This document shows, one piece after another, positions 1 to 7,318 of a DNA stretch of 64,000 nucleotides. The translations under genes were made by a program, and so were the position numbers. The notes under the pieces were generated by a model, which saw only the letters and a list, made by a program, of their open reading frames with translations, was not told the origin of the DNA and searched no databases. Origin of the DNA: Modestobacter italicus (GTDB lineage Bacteria > Actinomycetota > Actinomycetes > Mycobacteriales > Geodermatophilaceae). The stretch spans positions 248,001 through 312,000 of the forward strand of contig NZ_JABGCJ010000004.1 of assembly GCF_019799965.1 (NCBI RefSeq). The letters are read 5' to 3'. The first letter of the stretch is position 1. Each line of letters starts with the position of its first letter.

Positions 1-948
1 GGCGTCGGCGATGCCGGCGCGGGACAGGTGGGCCTTGAGCCGGGCGATCGGGTCGCGCAGCTTCCACTCCTCCAGCTCGCTGGCCAGCCGGTAACGGGTC
101 GGGTCGTCGGAGGTGGTGTGCGCGCCCATCCGGTAGGTGAACGCCTCGATGAACGTGGGGCCCGAGCCCTCCCGCGCGGCGGCGAGCGCTGCCCGGGTGA
201 CGGCCAGGACGGCGAGGACGTCGTTGCCGTCGACCCGCACGCCGGGGAAGCCGAAGCCCGCGGCGCGCTGGTAGAGCGGCACCCGCGACTGGCGCTCGAT
301 CGGGACGCTGATCGCGTACTGGTTGTTCTGGCAGAAGAAGACGACCGGCGCGGCGAAGGTGGCCGCCCAGATCATCGCCTCGTTCACCTCGCCCTGGCTG
401 GTCGCGCCGTCGCCGAGGAAGGCCAGCGTGGCGCTCTCCGCGCCGTCGCGCTGCAGGCCCATCGCGTAACCGGTGGCGTGCAGGGTCTGCGCGCCGATGA
501 CGACGGTGTAGAGGTTGAAGTGGGTGGCCACCGGGTCCCAGCCGCCCTGGTCGACGCCGCGGAACAGGCTGATCACGTGCAGCGGGTCGACGCCGCGGGT
601 CCAGGCGACGCCGTGCTCCCGGTAGGTCGGGAAGGCCATGTCGTCGGGGGCGAGCGCCCGGCCGGCGCCCACCTGGGCCGCCTCCTGGCCCAGCAGCGAG
701 GCCCAGATGCCCAGCTCGCCCTGCCGCTGCAGCGCGGTGGCCTCGACGTCCCAGCGGCGGACCAGGGCCAGGTCGCGGTAGAGCCCGCGCAGCTCGTCGT
801 CGGAGACGTCGAGGGCGTAGTCGGGGTGCTCGACCCGCTCGCCCTCGGGGGTCAGCAACTGCACCAGCTCCGGCTGGCCGGGCAGGTGGGGGGCCCCGGC
901 CCCGGGTACGGGGTCGACCACCTCGGTGGTCTGCTGCAACGCCGTCAC
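1..948 (-). CDS. 2-oxoacid dehydrogenase E1 component alpha subunit, C-terminus cut by window edge
   Basis: Thiamine-diphosphate E1 alpha subunit of a pyruvate or branched-chain 2-oxoacid dehydrogenase complex, which decarboxylates the 2-oxoacid in the cytoplasm. The 316 visible codons carry the ThDP motif GDG (about 179-181) closed by NN (about 208-209), and the E1 alpha landmarks FPTYREHG, GVRVDGND and YRMGAHTTSDDPTRY. Family members are about 370 residues, so roughly 50 C-terminal residues lie outside the window. The GTG at 946-948 follows a GGAGAG ribosome site. E1 beta and E2 genes are expected beyond the left edge. The divergent Lrp/AsnC gene fits a branched-chain (bkd-type) locus. Pyruvate versus branched-chain substrate cannot be settled from sequence alone. 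Confidence 0.92.
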   Translation of the reverse strand, partial: MTALQQTTEVVDPVPGAGAPHLPGQPELVQLLTPEGERVEHPDYALDVSDDELRGLYRDLALVRRWDVEATALQRQGELGIWASLLGQEAAQVGAGRALAPDDMAFPTYREHGVAWTRGVDPLHVISLFRGVDQGGWDPVATHFNLYTVVIGAQTLHATGYAMGLQRDGAESATLAFLGDGATSQGEVNEAMIWAATFAAPVVFFCQNNQYAISVPIERQSRVPLYQRAAGFGFPGVRVDGNDVLAVLAVTRAALAAAREGSGPTFIEAFTYRMGAHTTSDDPTRYRLASELEEWKLRDPIARLKAHLSRAGIADA

Positions 949-1165
949 GCCACTCTCCTCGCCGTCTCGCGGAGCCCGGGGTCACCGGAGCGCCCGTCGC
1001 TGGACGTCCACTGCGGCACCGGGGTGTGGCGCCACTCACACATGGTGGCACGTCGGTGCGCTGCTGTGGAGCAGATCACCGCGCGGCCGATCTGCGCAAC
1101 ACCCCGCCCACGTGGTGAGCACCATGACCAGTAGTAGGACGTCCTCGCATGTCAGACTGAGCAGC

Positions 1166-1654
1166 GTGCCCGCACTGGACGCCACCGACGCCCGGCTGCT
1201 GCTCGCCCTGTCGCAGGACCCGCGGGCCACCGTGCTGGCGCTCTCCCAGCAGCTGGGGCTGGCCCGCAACACGGTGCAGTCACGGCTGGCCCGGCTGGAG
1301 TCCGGCGGTGTGCTCGACCCGTTCGAGCGGCGGGTCCGCCCGGAGGCGCTGGGCTACCGGCTCGGCGCCTACGTGACCGTGCAGGTCGTGCAGCGCAGCC
1401 TGGCCGACGTGGGCGAGGCGCTGGCCGCGATCCCCGAGGTGCTCGAGGTCATCGGCCTGTCCGGTGTCGCGGACCTGCTGGTCCAGGTGGTGGCCCGGGA
1501 CGCCGACGACCTGTGGCGGATCACCGAGCAGGTGCTGGCCATCCCAGGGGTGCAGCGCACCGACACCAACCTGGCGCTGCGCCGGTTCGTCGACCACCGG
1601 ATGACCCCGCTGCTCGAGCGCGCCGCGGGTGCCGCCCGGACGTCCGAGGACTGA
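1166..1654 (+). CDS. Lrp/AsnC family transcriptional regulator
   Basis: DNA-binding regulator of the feast/famine family, about 162 residues. The N-terminal winged helix starts PALDATDARLLLALSQDPR, with recognition helix LARNTVQSRLARLE, followed by a C-terminal RAM ligand-sensing domain (VIGLSGVADLLVQV, then the closing TNLALRRFVDH). The GTG at 1166 gives the usual family N-terminus. An ATG at 1124 would add 14 residues of unlike composition. It is divergent from the E1 alpha gene; in actinobacteria such pairs typically let the regulator sense amino acids or oxoacids and control the dehydrogenase operon. That regulatory role is inferred from position only. Confidence 0.88.
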   Translation: MPALDATDARLLLALSQDPRATVLALSQQLGLARNTVQSRLARLESGGVLDPFERRVRPEALGYRLGAYVTVQVVQRSLADVGEALAAIPEVLEVIGLSGVADLLVQVVARDADDLWRITEQVLAIPGVQRTDTNLALRRFVDHRMTPLLERAAGAARTSED

Positions 1655-1672
1655 CCGACCGCCCCGGCGGGC

Positions 1673-1924
1673 TCAGCGGGGACGCCGGACCCGCACGGGT
1701 CCGCGCGCCGTCGCCACGTCGACGACCTCGCCGCGCTGGGTGACCTCCACCTCGCCGGCGGCGGCCAGCCGGCCGGCCGCCGCGCGCGCGGCGGGCATCA
1801 GCTCGCGCCAGCCCTCGGGGGCGACGGCGCGGGCGGCCTCCGACGGGCAGATCGAGGTGCCGGTCCGCCGCTGGTCCAGCAGCGCCCCGATCGTGCGCTC
1901 GAGCACCTCGTCAACGTCCGCCAC
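1673..1924 (-). CDS. DUF3253 small protein
   Basis: An 83-residue protein with a winged-helix-like layout: VLERTIGALLDQRRTGTSICPSEAAR, then a helical stretch (GWRELMPAARAAAGRLAAAG) and a short beta hairpin (EVEVTQRGEVVD). This matches the DUF3253 family, whose biochemical function is not established. The GTG start at 1922-1924 has a perfect AGGAGG 8 bases upstream, which excludes longer readings. It converges on the Lrp gene and is divergent from the small secreted protein at 1992. Confidence 0.75.
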   Translation of the reverse strand: MADVDEVLERTIGALLDQRRTGTSICPSEAARAVAPEGWRELMPAARAAAGRLAAAGEVEVTQRGEVVDVATARGPVRVRRPR

Positions 1925-1991
1925 GCCCCCAGCCTCCTCCTGCGGACGGCGGCGCGCCGGGACCGCTGGCGCAGACCACCCCGGCCCGAGG

Positions 1992-2240
1992 ATGCTGCGC
2001 GCCGTGGGCCGCCTGCTGACGACCGTGCTGCTGGGCTGCGCGCTGCTGCTCACCGGCTGGGCCGCCGCGCCGCCCGCCGCGGCCTGCAGCTGTGCGGGCG
2101 CCACCATGCTGCAGCAGTTCGCGGCGGCCGACGTGGTCTTCACCGGCACGCTGCTGACCCTGCTCGCCGGGGTGCTCGCCGTCCGCCGGCGCCGCCGACT
2201 CGAGCGCCCCGCCACGGTGCTGGTGCTCACCCGGGACTGA
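1992..2240 (+). CDS. Short secreted CSC-type (netrin/TIMP-like) protein with its central domain missing
   Basis: An 82-residue protein. It has an N-terminal signal peptide (LLTTVLLGCALLLTGWAA, then PPAAA) leading to a mature CSCAGATMLQQFAAADVVFTG, the recognisable start of the netrin/TIMP-like secreted domain common in actinobacteria. The sequence then passes straight into a hydrophobic helix (LLTLLAGVLAV) and RRRRR, which normally form the C-terminal anchor of such proteins about 100 residues later. The central beta-barrel part and its cysteines are therefore absent in frame. It could be an internally deleted relic or a real mini-protein. No strong ribosome site is visible. Confidence 0.55.
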   Translation: MLRAVGRLLTTVLLGCALLLTGWAAAPPAAACSCAGATMLQQFAAADVVFTGTLLTLLAGVLAVRRRRRLERPATVLVLTRD

Positions 2241-2244
2241 GGCC

Positions 2245-2271
2245 GTTTGCCCGTCCGCCGGGCCCGGGTAG
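2245..2271 (+). promoter_or_regulatory. Candidate stress-sigma (SigB/SigF-like) promoter
   Basis: GTTT at 2245-2248 and GGGTAG at 2266-2271 with a 17-base spacer resemble the actinobacterial alternative-sigma consensus GTTT-N14-17-GGGTAN. The -10 lies only 10 bases before the ATG at 2281, so the transcript would be nearly leaderless. This is a pattern match only. Confidence 0.35.
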
Positions 2272-2280
2272 GCGGCGATC

Positions 2281-2799
2281 ATGGCGAAGCGCACAGCGAT
2301 CGGGACCATCGGCGCGGGCCGGCACGGGATCAGCACGCTGGGGTGGGTGCTGCGCGGGGCCGCAGCCGGCGCCGCCGGCTCGACGGCGCTCAACGCCGTC
2401 ACCTACCTGGACATGGCCGGGCGTGGGCGGGGCACCAGCTCCACGCCCGAGCAGACCGTCGAGGCGCTGGCCGAGAAGGCGCACGTCTCCATCCCCGGCG
2501 ACGAGGAGACCCGGCAGAACCGCGTCCAGGGGCTCGGTCCGCTCACCGGCCTGGTCGCCGGTGTCGGCGTCGGGGTGCTGGCCGGGCTGGCCCGGGCGGC
2601 GGGCTTCCGCTCCGCACCGCTGGTCGGCACGGCGCTGACCACCGTCGGCGTGCTGATCGGCTCGAACGGCCCGATGACCGCGCTGGGCATCACCGACCCG
2701 CGGACCTGGTCGACCACCGACTGGATCAGCGACGTCGTCCCGCACCTGGCCTACGGCGTGGTGGTCAAGACGACGATGGACGCCTTCGACCCGGCCTGA
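2281..2799 (+). CDS. Conserved membrane-associated protein of unknown function
   Basis: A 172-residue protein I cannot assign to a named family. It has glycine/alanine-rich hydrophobic stretches near residues 20-40 (STLGWVLRGAAAGAAGSTA), 85-105 (LTGLVAGVGVGVLAGLA) and 115-130 (GTALTTVGVLIG). Between the first two is a polar segment (residues 45-75) predicted to be outside the membrane. The C-terminus (WISDVVPHLAYGVVVKTTMDAF) resembles the end of DUF1440/YagU-like membrane proteins. The ATG at 2281 is preceded by a possible stress-sigma promoter rather than a Shine-Dalgarno site. No operon partner is apparent. Confidence 0.65.
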   Translation: MAKRTAIGTIGAGRHGISTLGWVLRGAAAGAAGSTALNAVTYLDMAGRGRGTSSTPEQTVEALAEKAHVSIPGDEETRQNRVQGLGPLTGLVAGVGVGVLAGLARAAGFRSAPLVGTALTTVGVLIGSNGPMTALGITDPRTWSTTDWISDVVPHLAYGVVVKTTMDAFDPA

Positions 2800-2853
2800 G
2801 CCCTCCCGGGCGGCGGAGCACCGCGGCCCCGGCACAGGCAGCAGACCGGGCGC

Positions 2854-2991
2854 GTGGACGAGATCACCACCGAGGCCGAGCTCCGCGAGCTGTTCGGCCA
2901 GCCGCTGCCGCGGGCCGCGACCAAGGACCGCCCGGCACTGCACGAGATCGACCGCCAGTGGCTCGCCGCCGGCCGCTACCCGACCGCCTGA
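2854..2991 (+). pseudogene. N-terminal remnant of an FMN-binding PPOX-type (MSMEG_1061-like) flavoprotein
   Basis: A 45-codon reading frame from a GTG encodes DEITTEAELRELFG, then PLPRAATKDR and LHEIDRQWLAA. This matches the opening of pyridoxamine-5'-phosphate-oxidase-like proteins of the MSMEG_1061 group, which normally continue with SPF-x-LxATS and the FMN-binding split barrel for about 150 more residues. Here the homology stops after LAA and the frame ends at GRYPTA. The last 16 bases overlap the 3' end of the convergent racemase gene. The simplest reading is a gene truncated by deletion. There is no convincing ribosome site. Confidence 0.6.
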
Positions 2992-3710
2992 TCGTCCCCG
3001 GCCAGCGCCGCGGTGACCGCCGCCTGCACGTGCAGCCGGGTGGTCGGGAAGACCGGCACCGGGCTGTCGTCCGACCCGATGAGCAGCTCGATCTCCGTGC
3101 AGCCCAGGACCACGCCCTGCGCCCCTGCGTCGACCAGCCGCCGGATCACCTGGCGGTAGGCCTCGCGCGACTCCTCCCGGACGACGCCGAGGCACAGCTC
3201 CTCGTAGATGACCCGGTGCACCAGGGCGCGGTCGTCGGCCGGGGGGACCAGCACCCGCAGCCCGTGCCCGGCGAGCCGGTCCCGGTAGAAGTCCTGCTCC
3301 ATGGTGAAGGCGGTGCCCAGCAGCCCCACCGTGTCGATGCCGGCGGCGGTCACCGCGGCCGCTGTGGCGTCGGCCAGGTGCAGCAGCGGGATGTCGACGG
3401 CCGCCTGCACCTGGTCGGCGACCTTGTGCATGGTGTTGGTGCACAGCACGAGCAGGTCCGCCCCGGCGGCCTCGAGCCCCCGGGCGGCGTCGGCGAGCAG
3501 CTCGCCGGCCTCCGCCCACTCCCCGGCTACCTGCAGCCGTTCCACCTCGGCGAAGTCCAGCGACGCGAGGATGCAGCGCGCGGAGTGCAGGCCACCCAGC
3601 CGTTCGCGCACCAGCTCGTTCGCCAGTCGGTAGTACTCGGCGCTGGACTCCCAGCTCATCCCGCCGAGCATCCCGATCACCCGCTGCCGCCGCACGGGCG
3701 ACAGGATCAC
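2976..3710 (-). CDS. Aspartate/glutamate racemase family protein
   Basis: Cofactor-independent Asp/Glu/hydantoin racemase-type enzyme of about 235-244 residues. Both catalytic-cysteine regions are present: VLCTNTMHK in the first half and VVLGCTEIELLI in the second. The family N-terminus IGMLGGMSWESSAEYYRLAN is also present. The GTG at 3708-3710 overlaps the upstream hydrolase stop codon as GTGA, suggesting translational coupling. Two later GTGs (3695 and 3680) would start closer to the conserved IGMLGG and remain possible. Substrate (aspartate, glutamate or another amino acid) is not determined. It shares an operon with the beta-lactamase-like gene. Confidence 0.85.
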   Translation of the reverse strand: MILSPVRRQRVIGMLGGMSWESSAEYYRLANELVRERLGGLHSARCILASLDFAEVERLQVAGEWAEAGELLADAARGLEAAGADLLVLCTNTMHKVADQVQAAVDIPLLHLADATAAAVTAAGIDTVGLLGTAFTMEQDFYRDRLAGHGLRVLVPPADDRALVHRVIYEELCLGVVREESREAYRQVIRRLVDAGAQGVVLGCTEIELLIGSDDSPVPVFPTTRLHVQAAVTAALAGDDQAVG

Positions 3711-5032
3711 CCCTGCCAGCCGCGCTCGTCCACCCCTCCGGGCACGGGGGCGTCGGGGTCGTACGGGGTACGGGTGAAGACGAACGTCGCCAGGTCCAGG
3801 TGGTCGGGGGCGATCCGCAGGGTCTCCCCCGCGTAGTAGCCGTCCAACCCGACCCAGGTGCCGTCCTCCCGGGCGGTGAACCGGCTCGCCCGCCCGGCCC
3901 GGCCCGGCAGCGGCCCCAGGTGCAGCAACCCGCCGGGCTGCGCCCGCAGCACGTGCGGCGCCGGCCCCCAGAACCAGACGCCCAGCACCTCCAGCGGGAC
4001 CGGCGGAGTGGACGGCGTCCACGCCTCGACCACGCGGGGCTCGGCGGACCGGACGTCGGAGAGCAGACCCGGCACCAGCGGCTCGAGACCGCTCGTGGTG
4101 TTGGCCAGGCTCACCGCGCCGAGCTGCTCGACCCGGTCGACGAACACCCCGGCCAGGAACCCGGGCATCGAACCGCCGTGCCCGACGAGCGTGTGCCCGT
4201 CGACCCGGAGCACCTGCAGGCCCAGCCCGTACGCCGACCAGCCGGGCACCGACGGGTCGACCCCCGCCGGCACCGTCATCTCCTCCTGCGTGGCCGGGGC
4301 CAGCACGTCACCGGTGTCGCCGAGCAGGAAGGCACCGAACCGGGCCAGGTCGGCCAGCGTGGCCCACAGCTGACCAGCGGCGGCCATCACCCCGGCGTCG
4401 TGCTCGGGTTCGGGCAGCACCACATCGGCCCACGGGTGCACCGCACACCCCTGCGCCGCCCGCCCGCTGGGCCGGGGCGTCGTGCGGGTCATGCCCAGCG
4501 GGCCGAGCACCTCGTCCCGGACGACGTCCTCCCACGGGCGCCGCCGGTGCCGGGCGACCAGCTCACCGAGGAGGCCGAAGCCGAGGTTGGAGTAGTGGAA
4601 CCGCCGGGCCGCACCGAGGACCACGTCGGTGTCGGTGAGCTGCAGGTCGGCCAGCGACCCACCGGGCACCCGCTCCCACCAGCCGCCGGGGCTCTCGGAG
4701 GTCGCGCCGGCCAGGTGGGCGAGCAGCTGGCCGATGGTGCGGTCGCCCAGCGGCGTGCCGGGGAGGTGCTGCTCGAGCGGGTCGTCGAGGCCGAGCCTGC
4801 CCTCGTCACGCAGCCGCATCACCACGACGGCGGTGACCGTCTTGCTGATCGAGCCGAGCCGGTACTGCACGTCGGTGTGCGGCTCGTCGACGTCGCCGCG
4901 ACCGGCCGACCAGGCCAGGCCGCCGTCCCGGACGACGCCGGCGACCAGGCTCGGCGCGCGGCTGTCCCGCTGCACCCGGGCGGTGCGGGCGAGCAGCGTG
5001 CGGGCGGTGGCGGGGAGGACCGGCTCGACCAC
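3707..5032 (-). CDS. Serine hydrolase of the beta-lactamase/PBP (class C-like) family
   Basis: A 441-residue serine hydrolase. The nucleophile motif SxxK is seen as SISK near residue 62, the YxN motif as HYSNLGFG near residue 158, and the third motif as HGG in VGHGGSMPGF near residue 295. This is the fold of beta-lactamase class C, D-peptidases and esterases such as EstB. There is no signal peptide, so a cytoplasmic peptidase or esterase is likelier than a secreted lactamase. About 110 C-terminal residues form an additional beta-rich domain. The start is GTG; the stop overlaps the racemase start. A peptidase acting with a racemase on D-amino-acid compounds is plausible but inferred. Confidence 0.85.
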   Translation of the reverse strand: MVEPVLPATARTLLARTARVQRDSRAPSLVAGVVRDGGLAWSAGRGDVDEPHTDVQYRLGSISKTVTAVVVMRLRDEGRLGLDDPLEQHLPGTPLGDRTIGQLLAHLAGATSESPGGWWERVPGGSLADLQLTDTDVVLGAARRFHYSNLGFGLLGELVARHRRRPWEDVVRDEVLGPLGMTRTTPRPSGRAAQGCAVHPWADVVLPEPEHDAGVMAAAGQLWATLADLARFGAFLLGDTGDVLAPATQEEMTVPAGVDPSVPGWSAYGLGLQVLRVDGHTLVGHGGSMPGFLAGVFVDRVEQLGAVSLANTTSGLEPLVPGLLSDVRSAEPRVVEAWTPSTPPVPLEVLGVWFWGPAPHVLRAQPGGLLHLGPLPGRAGRASRFTAREDGTWVGLDGYYAGETLRIAPDHLDLATFVFTRTPYDPDAPVPGGVDERGWQG

Positions 5033-5040
5033 GGTGGGGC

Positions 5041-5382
5041 TCAGCGGACCGGCTCGGCGGTGTCCACCGGTAGCCGGCCGGTGCGGTGCGCCCAGCGCTC
5101 GAACCAGATGGTGACCAGCGGCGGGATCGAGGCGGCCAGGGCCAGCACGGCGGTGAGCGGCGTCCAGCGGAGCACCCGCCAGGCCAGCAGGGTGACCAGC
5201 ACGTAGGCGACGAACACCGCGCCGTGCACGGGGCCGGCGATCTGCACGCCGACCTCGGTGGTCTCCGGGACGTACTTGACGAACATGCCGGCCAGCAGCA
5301 GCACCCAGGACACCGCCTCGGCGATGGCGACGGCCCGGAAGGCGCGGGCGACGGTGCGCGGATCGGTCAGGGCGGCGGGCAC
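5041..5382 (-). CDS. DUF3817 integral membrane protein
   Basis: A 113-residue membrane protein with three hydrophobic helices: roughly AIAEAVSWVLLLAGMFVKY, GPVHGAVFVAYVLVTLLAW and TAVLALAASIPPLVTIWFE. This spacing, including the conserved GPxHGxxF, defines the DUF3817 family of unknown function. The GTG at 5380-5382 is preceded by GAGGAG at good spacing. The stop lies 8 bases before the hydrolase start, so it may head the hydrolase-racemase transcript. Confidence 0.8.
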   Translation of the reverse strand: MPAALTDPRTVARAFRAVAIAEAVSWVLLLAGMFVKYVPETTEVGVQIAGPVHGAVFVAYVLVTLLAWRVLRWTPLTAVLALAASIPPLVTIWFERWAHRTGRLPVDTAEPVR

Positions 5383-5503
5383 GGTGCTCCTCGGTGTCGG
5401 GCCGGTGGCGTCCCGACCATCGTGCCCGGCGCGAGCGTGCCGGGGCAGCGGCGGATGCGTGATCGTCACCACCGGGGGCGTGGCGCGGTCGGGCCCGGAC
5501 GCG

Positions 5504-5541
5504 CCGGTGCCCCGGCCGCCGTCAGGCGACCGGGGCACCGG
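5504..5541. terminator. Hairpin terminator downstream of the NlpC/P60 gene
   Basis: Perfect 12-base inverted repeat CCGGTGCCCCGG (5504-5515) and CCGGGGCACCGG (5530-5541) with a 14-base loop, 26 bases beyond the NlpC/P60 stop codon on the minus strand. There is no T tract, as is usual in this DNA. Confidence 0.7.
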
Positions 5542-5566
5542 TGGGTGTCGCGGGGTGGTGCGGGTG

Positions 5567-6700
5567 TCAGCCGACCCGGCGCATCGCGGTGATGCTGCCC
5601 ATGACGTCGATGCTGGCCACCTTGACCACGTCACCCGACGTCGGCGCGTGGACCATCTGGCCGTTGCCGATGTAGATGCCGACGTGGCTCACCGGGGAGT
5701 AGAAGGCGATGATGTCGCCCGGCTGCAGCTCGGACCGGGAGACGGCCCGGCCGACGGTGGCCTGCTGGCTGCTGCTGCGCGGGAGGTTGACCCCGGCGGC
5801 GGCGTAGGCGTACTTGACCAGGCCGGAGCAGTCGAAGGAACCCGGACCGTTGCCGCCCCACACGTAGGGCTTGCCGCGCTGCGCCATCGCCGCGTTGACC
5901 GCGGTGGCGCCTGCGCCGCTGCCGGCCACGACCGGCGTGGACGCTGCCGGGGCAGCAGCCGACGAGGACGCCGACGAGGACGATGCGGACGGCCGGTCGG
6001 CCCGGGAGGCCGACTGCGAGGCGTTGCGCTCTGCCGCGGCCGCCGCGACCGCGGCAGCGTGCTGCTGCTCGGCCAGGATGCGGGCCCGCTCGCGCTCCTC
6101 GGCGGAGAGGCGGTCGTACTCGGCCTGGTACTCGGCGATCTGGGCGTTCAGGTCGGCCTGGCGTGCGGCGACCTCGTCGACCAGGGCCTTGGCGTCGGCA
6201 GCGGCCTTCTCGGCGGCGGCCTTCGCCTCGTCGGCGGCGACGGTGGCCTGCTGCGCGTCGCCCAGGATCTCGTTGTTGTGCCCGGCGATGCTGTCGAGCG
6301 TGCCCATCCGCTCGAGCATCTGCTCGGCGGACTCGCTGGTCAGCATGGCCTGCAGCGAGGTCAGCTGCTCGCCGGTGAAGGCGCTGCGGGCGACCTGACG
6401 CACGTGGTCACGGGCCTCGGCGACGGCGGCCTCGGCGGCCTGCAGCTCAGCGGCGGCCTTCGCGGCGGCGTCCTGCTGGGCGGTCAGCTGGTCGCTGGCG
6501 GCGTGCATCTCCTCGGTGACGACCTCGAGGTCGTGACCCCGCTCGGCGATGAGGGCGGCGGCCTCCTGGGAGGTCTCCGGCGTTTCGGGAGCGGCGAGTG
6601 CGGGAAGCGGAGAGAGGGCGACGCCACTGGCGGCGACAACGGTGAACAGGACCCGGCGGCCGGAGCGGCCACGCCGAGCAGAGGTGTGCGTACTCGCCAT
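5567..6700 (-). CDS. Secreted NlpC/P60 peptidoglycan endopeptidase with coiled-coil N-terminus
   Basis: Cell-wall cysteine peptidase of the RipA/RipB type that cleaves peptide stems of peptidoglycan outside the membrane. It has a signal peptide (residues 1-36, RRVLFTVVAASGVALSPLPA), then long alanine/glutamate-rich coiled coils (about 40-215), a serine-rich linker, and an NlpC/P60 domain (about 265-377). The catalytic Cys is in FDCSGLVKYAY (about 291), with His in SPVSHVGIYIG (about 339) and a further His in MVHAP. The ATG at 6700 starts the signal peptide; an in-frame GTG at 6727 lacks support. It is preceded by a c-di-AMP riboswitch, a well-known arrangement for this family in actinobacteria, so expression should follow c-di-AMP level. 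Confidence 0.93.
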   Translation of the reverse strand: MASTHTSARRGRSGRRVLFTVVAASGVALSPLPALAAPETPETSQEAAALIAERGHDLEVVTEEMHAASDQLTAQQDAAAKAAAELQAAEAAVAEARDHVRQVARSAFTGEQLTSLQAMLTSESAEQMLERMGTLDSIAGHNNEILGDAQQATVAADEAKAAAEKAAADAKALVDEVAARQADLNAQIAEYQAEYDRLSAEERERARILAEQQHAAAVAAAAAERNASQSASRADRPSASSSSASSSAAAPAASTPVVAGSGAGATAVNAAMAQRGKPYVWGGNGPGSFDCSGLVKYAYAAAGVNLPRSSSQQATVGRAVSRSELQPGDIIAFYSPVSHVGIYIGNGQMVHAPTSGDVVKVASIDVMGSITAMRRVG

Positions 6701-6729
6701 GTTCGGCGGGTGTGTCCTTTCTTCCACCT

Positions 6730-6846
6730 GCCGCCTACCGAGTTAGCTGACGGGTTCGGGCGGGAAGACGCCCGGCACCTCGGGCCCGGAACGGGCCGCG
6801 AGGAGCTTCACCCCAGTGCTGCGGTGGGTCCCCGGTCCACGAGCCC
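6730..6846 (-). promoter_or_regulatory. c-di-AMP riboswitch (ydaO/yuaA class)
   Basis: Read on the minus strand, the leader of the NlpC/P60 gene contains the hallmark elements of actinobacterial ydaO riboswitches in order. A 5' segment GTGGACCGGGGACCC (complement of about 6826-6840) is followed by GCACTGGGGTGAAGCTCC (complement of 6804-6821). A GC-rich stem follows, then the signature ACCCGTCAGCTAACTCGGTA (complement of about 6736-6755) and GGCGGCAGG. The motif ends about 30 bases before the ATG at 6700. Riboswitches of this class are known to bind cyclic di-AMP and usually turn wall-hydrolase genes off. Confidence 0.88.
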
Positions 6847-7318
6847 GCGAGTGTTGCGGCGAGCCGTGTGGTTCGGCGGCGGCCCTGTCGGTCGTCACCC
6901 GGGTGGGCGACTGCGTTGCCCGTCAGGACCGCTGGTGACCGTACGTGCGTTATGGGCTCGTGACAAACGGCTGGACGCAATTTGTGGAGAAACTCCCGGC
7001 GTGTGCTGCAACACGCTCACCGAGCGTGACAGGCACGCCGGGTTTCCGGCACCGCCGGGACTGAACCCCCTGCCCGGAGGCCGGGTCGATGGTCCGACAC
7101 GCGACCTGACCTGGACGCTCGGACCGCTGGTCACGAGGGGACCGAGACGTCCAGCGCGGCGACTCCGACCGGTCGTTGGCGTCCGCCTGGTGACGCTCCG
7201 CAACCGCCGCGCTGAACCGTCGGCCGGTGCGCCGCGCGGTCCACCGACGGGACGGGCACGACCCCACGACCGCCGGGGCCGCGGCCGCGGGCTGGGGCCG
7301 GCACGCCAGGATGACCGG
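6847..7318. other. Intergenic region with no gene found
   Basis: About 470 bases between the divergent NlpC/P60 riboswitch and the phytoene-desaturase-like gene. The DNA near 6940-6985 is locally less GC-rich and probably holds the riboswitch-gene promoter, but I see no clear -35/-10 pair. A long plus-strand open frame runs through this region, but it lies antisense to the NlpC/P60 gene and lacks initiation signals, so I treat it as chance. Confidence 0.6.

Noticed and set aside
5258-7318. A long N-terminal extension of the phytoene-desaturase-like gene
   Set aside because: The frame runs antisense through the NlpC/P60 gene and the riboswitch. The GTG at 7319 has AGGA upstream and begins the FAD-binding region properly.
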